Origin: CAZHJE01 sp964532965
GTDB taxonomy: Bacteria > Patescibacteriota > WWE3 > UBA101185 > UBA10185
Length of the DNA stretch: 15,619 nucleotides
Assembly (NCBI GenBank): GCA_964532965.1
Contig: CAZHJE010000015.1
Coordinates: 1-15,619 of the forward strand
Direction: 5' to 3'
A program made the translations under genes and the position numbers. Under the pieces are notes generated by a model. The model worked only from the letters and a program-made list of their open reading frames with translations. It was not told where the DNA came from and did no database searches. Positions 1 through 6,078 of this stretch are shown here, in pieces (position 1 is the stretch's first letter; each line of letters begins with the position of its first letter).

Positions 1-1522
1 GTGTTTGAATATCAGAATGAAGATATGTAACTTTTATTTGCTTTTCTACAAGAAACGCCGATAATTCTTCTGCCATTTTTTTTGTTAGTGTTGTTACTAG
101 CACCCTTTCTTTTTTACTTACTCGCCCAAGTATTAGTTCAAGCAAATTACTTATTTGGTTTTTTGAAGGCTTGATAGTTATTTTTGGATCTGTAATACCT
201 GTAGGTCTAACTAATTGTTCTGCAATGCATTTACCAGATATATCAAGCTCCCATTGTGCCGGTGTTGCACTGGTATAAATGTTTTGCTTAGTTTTAGCTA
301 AAAACTCATCAAAGTTTAGTGGTCTATTATCATATGCCGATGGTAGCCTAAAACCAAAGTCTATAAGGTTTTTTTTGCGTGCTTGGTCACCATTATGCAT
401 ACCTCTAACTTGTGGGATAGTTATATGCGATTCATCTACAACAAGTAGATAATCTTTTGGAAAAAAGTCCATTAATGTATACGGGGTTTCGCCAGGTTTT
501 CTGCCATCAAAGTATCGTGAATAATTCTCAATACCTTTGCAATAGCCAATTTCTTTTATCATTTCAAGGTCATACCTAGTTTTTTGCTCAAGCCTATATG
601 CTTCTATATCTTTTCCATTATCACGTAAATCTTTTAATCTAAGTTCTAAATCTTTTTCGATATCATAAAGGGCTGTATCACGCCTATCTTCTGCTGTAAC
701 ATAGTGCTTGGCAGGGTATATTTCTATAAAACCACCTTCTTTTAATCTATGATATGTATAGTCATATTCATTTTGTGTTATAGATTGGGTATGACTACCT
801 CTTCGCTGTGTAGGTAATTGTGAATAATCAATAGCCTCACCTGTGATTGGCTCAAAGATATCTAAACTAACTAAATTATTGTCAAATAGTTCTATTCTCA
901 CTCCGTATTCCAAATACGCGGGGTAGACATCGATTATATCGCCTCGCATTCTGTATGTACCACGTTTAAATTCAAATTCATTCCGTTCATAATACAATTG
1001 AGATAATCTTTTTAATAAATCTGTTGGTCTAAGTTTCATACCAACTTTTAATTCAAGTGCTACTTTAGAGTATTCTGCCGGCGAACCAAGATTGTATATA
1101 CATGATACTGAAGAAATAATAATTACGTCTTTTCTAGTCATTAAAGATGTTGTTGCAGATAACCGTAATTTATCTATTTCTTCATTTATATCTGCGTCTT
1201 TTTCGATATATGTATCTGTCTGGGGTATGTAGCTTTCAGGCTGATAATAGTCGTAGTATGAAACAAAGTACTCTACAGCATTTTCTGGAAAATATTCTTT
1301 AAATTCTTGATATAGCTGTGCAGCAAGTGTTTTATTATGAGAAATAATGAGAGTTGGTCTAGCTACATTTTTTATAACATTTGCAATTGTGAATGTTTTG
1401 CCAGAACCAGTGACCCCTAATAAGACGTTATGCTTGTTTTTAGTTAAAATAAAGTTGGTTAAAGCATCAATTGCTTGAGGTTGATCGCCAGTTGGGTTGT
1501 ATGTGGATTTTAGCTTAAACAC
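1..1522 (-). CDS. uvrB: UvrB, excinuclease ABC subunit B (C-terminus beyond window)
   Basis: DNA-damage recognition helicase of nucleotide excision repair; it takes lesions from UvrA and recruits UvrC. I translated the minus strand by hand. The frame opens with a typical UvrB N-terminus (MFKLKSTYNPTGDQPQAI), followed by Walker A (GVTGSGKT), the damage-binding hairpin region (YYDYYQPESYIP), the Walker B-type motif VVDESH, a TSATP helicase motif, and the start of the second RecA-like lobe (VTYLHSDIQ) at the window edge. About 507 residues are present out of roughly 660 usual, so the C-terminal helicase end and UvrC-binding domain lie outside the window. The start is GTG at 1522; an in-frame stop lies only five codons upstream, leaving ATT as the sole other option. 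No Shine-Dalgarno is visible. The gene diverges from lexA, so SOS control is likely. I saw no frameshift. Confidence 0.95.
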   Translation of the reverse strand, partial: MFKLKSTYNPTGDQPQAIDALTNFILTKNKHNVLLGVTGSGKTFTIANVIKNVARPTLIISHNKTLAAQLYQEFKEYFPENAVEYFVSYYDYYQPESYIPQTDTYIEKDADINEEIDKLRLSATTSLMTRKDVIIISSVSCIYNLGSPAEYSKVALELKVGMKLRPTDLLKRLSQLYYERNEFEFKRGTYRMRGDIIDVYPAYLEYGVRIELFDNNLVSLDIFEPITGEAIDYSQLPTQRRGSHTQSITQNEYDYTYHRLKEGGFIEIYPAKHYVTAEDRRDTALYDIEKDLELRLKDLRDNGKDIEAYRLEQKTRYDLEMIKEIGYCKGIENYSRYFDGRKPGETPYTLMDFFPKDYLLVVDESHITIPQVRGMHNGDQARKKNLIDFGFRLPSAYDNRPLNFDEFLAKTKQNIYTSATPAQWELDISGKCIAEQLVRPTGITDPKITIKPSKNQISNLLELILGRVSKKERVLVTTLTKKMAEELSAFLVEKQIKVTYLHSDIQT

Positions 1523-1579
1523 ACAAATATTGTATCACAACATTTGGGTTTTATTTGTATCAAAAACATAATGTCCCAC

Positions 1580-1609
1580 TTGACATGTTCGTATCTTCTT
1601 CGGTATTAT
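1580..1609 (+). promoter_or_regulatory. lexA promoter
   Basis: A consensus -35 TTGACA (1580-1585) is followed, after 18 bases, by TATTAT (1604-1609), about 40 bases before the lexA ATG. On the opposite strand 1605-1610 reads TATAAT, a perfect -10 facing uvrB, although no convincing -35 accompanies it. The two divergent promoters would then be superimposed. Confidence 0.7.
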
Positions 1610-1620
1610 AAATACGAACA
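1586..1620. promoter_or_regulatory. Candidate LexA operator (SOS box) between uvrB and lexA
   Basis: A perfect 9-bp inverted repeat, TGTTCGTAT (1586-1594) and ATACGAACA (1612-1620), is separated by 17 bases. One arm sits just after the lexA -35 and the other just after its -10, so a bound repressor would cover the promoter on both strands. Related half-sites occur nearby: GGTATT (1602-1607) inverted, and AATACCAAA (1621-1629) as a direct copy 10 bp from AATACGAAC. The GAAC/GTTC core recalls the Gram-positive SOS box, but arm orientation and spacing differ, so the exact operator is inferred. Confidence 0.55.
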
Positions 1621-1649
1621 AATACCAAATTTAAAAAAAAGGATAAATA

Positions 1650-2279
1650 ATGAGCCCTATAACTTTATATAAACGACAAAAAGAAATTTTAGACTATATT
1701 TCCCAATATATACAAATTAATGGAACTTCCCCAACATTAAAAGAAATAGCAAATGCAATGAACTTATCTTCGCTTGCCACAGTGCATGAACATTTACAAA
1801 CATTAGAAAGAAAAGGTGTCATTAGACGTTACGACGGAACAGTTAGAGGTATAGAAATATTAGATGAAACTGTAAATTCAGATTTAACCGGCATAGAACT
1901 TCCGCTTGTAGGATACATAGCTGCCGGGCAACCAATTGAAGCAATTGAAAACCCATTGGATACAATCACAGTATCTCCAGATATGGTAAGTAAATACAAA
2001 AGATGTTATGTGCTTCAGGTACGGGGAGATTCTATGATAAAAGAAGGCATATTTGACGGTGATTTTGTAGTAATAAAACAACAAGACACAGCAGAAAACG
2101 GCGATATAGTGGTTGCACTATTAGAAAATAGCTTTGCAACATTAAAAACATTTTATAAAGAAAAAAATAAAAAAATTCGACTCCAACCTGCAAACGATAC
2201 AATGGATCCAATTATAGTAGATGAAGAAGATATACAAATACAAGGCAAAGTATCTGGAATTATTAGAAAATATTCATAG
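1650..2279 (+). CDS. lexA: LexA repressor / self-cleaving SOS regulator
   Basis: Repressor of the SOS regulon; RecA filaments trigger its self-cleavage. The N-terminal winged helix-turn-helix (about residues 1-70) includes the recognition segment TVHEHLQTLERKGVIRR, very close to classic LexA. The linker carries the scissile Ala92-Gly93 (IAAGQP). The S24-type latent peptidase domain has catalytic Ser128 in GDSM and Lys166 in FATLKTF. Length (209 aa) is normal. The ATG is supported by AAGGA at 1639-1643, six bases upstream. It diverges from uvrB across a region with inverted-repeat operator candidates, which fits autoregulation and control of uvrB. It converges on the DedA gene with a 29-bp gap holding no obvious terminator. 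Confidence 0.96.
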   Translation: MSPITLYKRQKEILDYISQYIQINGTSPTLKEIANAMNLSSLATVHEHLQTLERKGVIRRYDGTVRGIEILDETVNSDLTGIELPLVGYIAAGQPIEAIENPLDTITVSPDMVSKYKRCYVLQVRGDSMIKEGIFDGDFVVIKQQDTAENGDIVVALLENSFATLKTFYKEKNKKIRLQPANDTMDPIIVDEEDIQIQGKVSGIIRKYS

Positions 2280-2308
2280 ACATCTTATAATATCTACAAA
2301 AATCAGAA

Positions 2309-2980
2309 TTAAATTCTATACTTAATGCTCTTAAGTTTCGTCTTTAGCTTATCTGTAAAGGATTTTTTATGTTCCTTATACATGTGGATTAAAGGTGGTA
2401 TAAAAGAAGTAGATGCTATTAATAAAATTATTGTAAATAGGTGCTCTTCGGCATTTGGATACTTTGTTCCCAAAACAAACCCTAATAATCCCATGCCACA
2501 AACCCAAATAGTTCCACCAACAATATTAAAAAGTGTGAATCTCTTATAGTCCATATCCCCAATACCCGCTGCTATTGGAACAAATGTTCTAAACACAGGC
2601 ATAAATCTAGCAAGAACAATGGCTTTACCGCCATGTTTAGCATAAAACTCATGCGCCTTAATTAAATTATCTTTGTGAAATAAAAGTGAGTCTTCTTTAG
2701 TAAATAGTCTTTTACCAACTCTTTTTCCAAATTCATACCCAATAATATTTCCAAAAACTGCTGCAATCAATATACCAGTTAAGAGTACCCAAATATTAAA
2801 AAAGCCAAACGATGGCGATGCTAAAAGCCCTGCAGTAAATATCAAACTATCACCAGGTAGAATTACCCCAATTAACAATCCGGAGCCTGCAAATATCACT
2901 GAAAATACTCCAACATAGCCTATACTCTCAATGAACAACTTAATATCATGGTTTAAAAATGCTTGAATAATTTCAGACAT
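2309..2980 (-). CDS. DedA-family (SNARE-associated/VTT) membrane protein
   Basis: Integral membrane protein of the DedA superfamily, whose members act in lipid (undecaprenyl-phosphate or phospholipid) translocation and membrane homeostasis. Family features are visible: an N-terminal re-entrant segment with LPGDSLIF (about residues 41-48), the central amphipathic region ending in LARFMPVFRTFVPIAAG (about 123-139) with the conserved R-F-x-P-x-x-R pattern, and hydrophobic helices around 22-50, 62-82, 148-171 and 180-200. The frame is open upstream to 3067, but I choose the ATG at 2980: it has AGGA at 2986-2989 five bases upstream, and it starts the protein at the usual DedA N-terminus (about 223 aa). 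The longer version would overlap the divergent phosphatase gene. The C-terminus is lysine-rich and cytoplasmic-looking. The substrate cannot be told from sequence. Confidence 0.88.
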   Translation of the reverse strand: MSEIIQAFLNHDIKLFIESIGYVGVFSVIFAGSGLLIGVILPGDSLIFTAGLLASPSFGFFNIWVLLTGILIAAVFGNIIGYEFGKRVGKRLFTKEDSLLFHKDNLIKAHEFYAKHGGKAIVLARFMPVFRTFVPIAAGIGDMDYKRFTLFNIVGGTIWVCGMGLLGFVLGTKYPNAEEHLFTIILLIASTSFIPPLIHMYKEHKKSFTDKLKTKLKSIKYRI

Positions 2981-3034
2981 AACTATCCTATGTAACCTGT
3001 TAATGTTACCATAACATGATAGAATTAATTGTAT

Positions 3035-3793
3035 ATGAATGCCCTTAACCATATTAAAATTGACCATATTGATTCAAAAACATTAGAAGACTTAGCACAG
3101 GTATACTTTGAAAAATACAAAAAACAAGATAAACCATATACATATAACCAAATAAAAGAAGCGCTAGAATATTTAAGCTATCATACTGCAAAAGAGCTTC
3201 CAAAAGATGAACAACACAGTAAAGTCATACTATATGTGTTTCGACATGGCCAAACAGAAGATAATGCAAATTTCGTCTTCAGTGGCTGGCGAGAACCACA
3301 TTTAACAGCACAAGGAAGAGAGCAAGCCTTAATACTTGCAGATAAAATTAAAGATAAAAAAATAGATATGTTAATTTCATCACCACAAATACGAGCTATG
3401 GAAACAATGATACTTGCAATATCAAAGAACAAAAGTGCGAAAGATTTAGAAATACAAATAGATGAAAGAATAAAAGAAAGAAATTATGGAATTTTTCAGG
3501 ACAAAAGTAAATTGGACATGCAACTTGAAAATGCTGAGGAATTACATAAAATCCGAAGAAGTTGGGATCACGCAATACAAGACGGCGAAAGTTTAGAAAT
3601 GGTGTGTAAAAGAGTTAAAGATTTTTGTGATGAAATTGTACCACTTATGCAGGACCATAAATTGAATGTTGCAGTGTCGTGTCATGGCAATAGTATTAGA
3701 GGATTTAGAAAGTATTTTGAACATTTATCAAATGAAGAAACTGCAGAGATAGAAACCCCACTGGGTAAAGACTACCTAGCGTATAGTTTATAG
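3035..3793 (+). CDS. Histidine phosphatase-fold protein, phosphoglycerate-mutase-like (dPGM/GpmA type)
   Basis: Likely interconverts 3- and 2-phosphoglycerate, or is a related phosphatase. The branch-1 histidine phosphatase signature is clear: RHGQTEDN with the phospho-accepting His71, a mutase-like SGWREPHLTAQG segment, the acid ERNYG, a GESL motif, and the second active-site histidine in SCHGNSIRG near the C-terminus. The tail (EETAEIETPLGKDYLAY) resembles GpmA. Unusual points: about 65 lysine-rich residues precede the RHG strand, which begins near residue 10 in ordinary GpmA, and the segment after ERNYG is shorter than in GpmA. I choose the ATG at 3035 over the TTG at 3029. No Shine-Dalgarno is present; TAGAAT at 3020-3025 could be a -10, giving a nearly leaderless transcript. 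Enolase and PEP synthase lie just downstream on the other strand, which favours a glycolytic role. Confidence 0.8.
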   Translation: MNALNHIKIDHIDSKTLEDLAQVYFEKYKKQDKPYTYNQIKEALEYLSYHTAKELPKDEQHSKVILYVFRHGQTEDNANFVFSGWREPHLTAQGREQALILADKIKDKKIDMLISSPQIRAMETMILAISKNKSAKDLEIQIDERIKERNYGIFQDKSKLDMQLENAEELHKIRRSWDHAIQDGESLEMVCKRVKDFCDEIVPLMQDHKLNVAVSCHGNSIRGFRKYFEHLSNEETAEIETPLGKDYLAYSL

Positions 3794-3816
3794 CTAATTA
3801 CCATACGTAAATCAGC

Positions 3817-4851
3817 TTAGATTCTTGGACCAGAAGACAAAAATCCATGGTGTTTATCTAATGCTTTTTCATGTAAATCCGCTATCGATGCCATCACATC
3901 ATATACTGTTGACGCAGCATTCTCATAAATTTTACTATCAAAAAGTGCTAAAAGTTCCTCTGAATCATCGGAAAACCATCTATTTAAAAAAGTCTGTAAA
4001 AAACTTTTGCCCGTTTTAATAACTTGATTTCCAAAAGGAATACTTACAGATCCCTCAGAATCCTTCTCATCCATAGCATTTACTAGTGAGCGAAGATGCC
4101 TAATATGTTTTTGGAAATCTTCATTTGTAACTAATGAACCAAATTTATTTGCTTCTCTTGAAACTTCAAAAAAATATTCACGGACTTCACTTAAAAACAA
4201 CCCGAATGCATAGCAATCTTCCATAACAAGTTCCAACGGACGCAAATCTGATGAGATGTTCTCGTGAGTTATCTTTGGAGTACTTGTTAATTCACTTGTA
4301 CTGCCGGCAAGGCGTAAATATAAAAACTGGATATATTCATATATTACACCGTCCTCTTCCTCTTCCTCTTCCTCTTCCTCCTCCTCTCCTTCTTTCACAG
4401 TTTGTTCTGAAAAATACCGAGGACTGCTTAATATGGAGTCACTTTTATGATTAGCTAGTAGATCGTCTGATGAACGACAAATCTTGATAGCCTCTACTAT
4501 AGTCAGCATATTTTCAAATGTTTTTGTTAAAAATTTTAAAGTTTCATCAATTTTGTTTTTTTCAATATCATTAGCAACCTTAGATAATAACGTGTCATGT
4601 AATCGACTAAGTGCTTCTGGTATATATAAAACATCGTCAAAAAACTTGTGCGTGTTTAAAGTAACAGCATTTGATTCAGGATAAGAAATACCCAATAACC
4701 ATTCGATTTGAGGTTCCCTGAGGTTATTTAACTTTTCACGAACAACCTCTAAAGTCCTATCTTCTCTTAAAGGTGTTTCCACTTCTCTTACAAAATCCGC
4801 TATTCTGAAGTCGTCAGAACCACGTGGTACTATACTGTTTATTTTACTCAT
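3817..4851 (-). CDS. Unrecognised acidic protein translationally coupled to enolase
   Basis: I do not recognise this 344-residue protein. It has no obvious membrane segment or signal peptide and looks cytoplasmic and mainly helical (for example about 85-125 and 205-270). Eleven consecutive glutamates (residues 156-166, DNA 4354-4386) form a low-complexity hinge between two better-ordered halves. Its ATG overlaps the enolase TGA as ATGA (4848-4851), so its translation is probably coupled to enolase. That suggests a role linked to the pps-eno unit, but nothing in the sequence names one. Codon use is AT-rich like its neighbours. The stop lies 24 bases from that of the convergent mutase-like gene. 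A weak imperfect hairpin (about 3792-3817) spans both ends, without a T-run on either side. Confidence 0.75.
   Translation of the reverse strand: MSKINSIVPRGSDDFRIADFVREVETPLREDRTLEVVREKLNNLREPQIEWLLGISYPESNAVTLNTHKFFDDVLYIPEALSRLHDTLLSKVANDIEKNKIDETLKFLTKTFENMLTIVEAIKICRSSDDLLANHKSDSILSSPRYFSEQTVKEGEEEEEEEEEEEDGVIYEYIQFLYLRLAGSTSELTSTPKITHENISSDLRPLELVMEDCYAFGLFLSEVREYFFEVSREANKFGSLVTNEDFQKHIRHLRSLVNAMDEKDSEGSVSIPFGNQVIKTGKSFLQTFLNRWFSDDSEELLALFDSKIYENAASTVYDVMASIADLHEKALDKHHGFLSSGPRI
4354..4386. repeat. Hexanucleotide microsatellite encoding a Glu tract
   Basis: On the minus strand the tract reads as alternating GAA and GAG codons (four GAA-GAG units plus extra GAG codons), giving 11 glutamates inside the unknown gene. 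Slippage in whole 6-base units would change tract length without shifting the frame. Confidence 0.85.
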
Positions 4852-6074
4852 AAACGTTCAGATATTATGTCAAGTAATCTATTATACTTCGCAACTCTCT
4901 CTCCTCTTGCAGGTGCACCAAACTTAACAAAATCAGCTTGGATTGCTAAAGCTAAGTCAGCTACAAATGTATCTTCTGCAGTATCCCCACTCCTATGAGA
5001 CACAATAATACTCATGGCGTTTTCTCTTGCAAGCTGAATAAACTCTAGTGTCTCGGTAAGTGTGCCTACCTGATTAGGTTTAACAATTACTGCATTTGCA
5101 TATTTGTTAGCTATTGCTTCTTGCAAAAATTTTTTATTAGTAACAACCAAGTCGTCTGCTACGATCATAACTTTATCCTTTAAAGTTGAATAAAAATTCT
5201 GCCACCCAACAAAATCTTTTTCATAAAAAGGGTCTTCTAAATATATTAATTCATAGTGAGCTAAAAGATCTTTAAGATAACTATCTAACTCATTTGTCGT
5301 TAACGATAAATTCTCTTCAGAAATCTTATAAAATTCATTTTCTTTAAAAGATCCTGCTGCAATATCCATACCAAAAAAAATATCATGTCCAACTTTATAT
5401 TTTGCTGGGATAGAGTTTCTTAATAATTCAAGCGCCTTATGTACTATCAAATCATTTGGGGCAAAGCCACCCTCATCGCCAACGCTAATGCTGTAACCTG
5501 CCATTTTTAACTTATCTGCAAGAGCATGATATATATCTACACCAATTTCTAGTGCTTTTTCGTAAGGAATGTTAGGGCTAGGAATAACCATAAACTCCTG
5601 AAAAGATAGATTATTCGCAGCATGTTTCCCGCCATTAATGACATTAAACAACGGCGTGGGAAATTTTAGTATCTTTTCATTTAATGTTACTTTAGCTAAT
5701 TTTGCTAAATATTTATATAATTCTACACCTCTGCTTTGCGCACATGCTCTAGCTACTGCTAAAGATACTGATAAAATACTATTACCTCCAAGATTGCTCT
5801 TATTTTGCGTACCATCCATTTTAATCATTAAAGTATCTATAGTTTTTTGATCAAAAGGATCTTCATCTTTAAGTAAATCAAGCAATGGTCCCTCGACAAC
5901 ACTTACAGCTTTATCAACTGGAATATATACCGCTTCGTTATCCCCTTTCGAGGCACCATCGGGAATCTGCTGAACACCGCATGACCCATCATCAAGTGTG
6001 ACATGTGTTTCTATTGTCCACGATGCTCGGGAATTTAAAATTTTATGGCATTCTAATGACTGTATTTTTACCAT
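4848..6074 (-). CDS. eno: Enolase (divergent)
   Basis: Converts 2-phosphoglycerate to phosphoenolpyruvate. The catalytic set is complete: His151 (NGGKHA), Glu160 (QEFM), Glu201 (GDEGGFAP), metal ligands Asp237 (GMDIAAG), Glu280 (YLEDPF) and Asp307 (ADDLVVTN), general base Lys332 (VKPNQVGTLTET), HRS at 360-362 and Lys384 (FVKFG). Length is 408 aa versus about 430 usual. Surface motifs are divergent: the usual DSRG is NSRA, the mobile loop GASTG is GASKG (serine kept) and SRSER is PARGER. It starts 4 bases after the PEP synthase stop and ends in an ATGA overlap with the next gene, so the three are one unit. There is no Shine-Dalgarno at its start, so it may depend on translation of the gene before it. 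Confidence 0.94.
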   Translation of the reverse strand: MVKIQSLECHKILNSRASWTIETHVTLDDGSCGVQQIPDGASKGDNEAVYIPVDKAVSVVEGPLLDLLKDEDPFDQKTIDTLMIKMDGTQNKSNLGGNSILSVSLAVARACAQSRGVELYKYLAKLAKVTLNEKILKFPTPLFNVINGGKHAANNLSFQEFMVIPSPNIPYEKALEIGVDIYHALADKLKMAGYSISVGDEGGFAPNDLIVHKALELLRNSIPAKYKVGHDIFFGMDIAAGSFKENEFYKISEENLSLTTNELDSYLKDLLAHYELIYLEDPFYEKDFVGWQNFYSTLKDKVMIVADDLVVTNKKFLQEAIANKYANAVIVKPNQVGTLTETLEFIQLARENAMSIIVSHRSGDTAEDTFVADLALAIQADFVKFGAPARGERVAKYNRLLDIISERL

Positions 6075-6078
6075 GATA

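Noticed and set aside
1884..2084. Minus-strand open frame inside lexA, and similar shadow frames elsewhere (for example 6879-7202, 15022-15600)
   Set aside because: They lie within well-supported genes in other frames, lack ribosome sites and show no recognisable protein features.
3792..3817. Imperfect hairpin between the convergent mutase-like and unknown genes as a bidirectional terminator
   Set aside because: The stem is short and interrupted and there is no T-run on either side.
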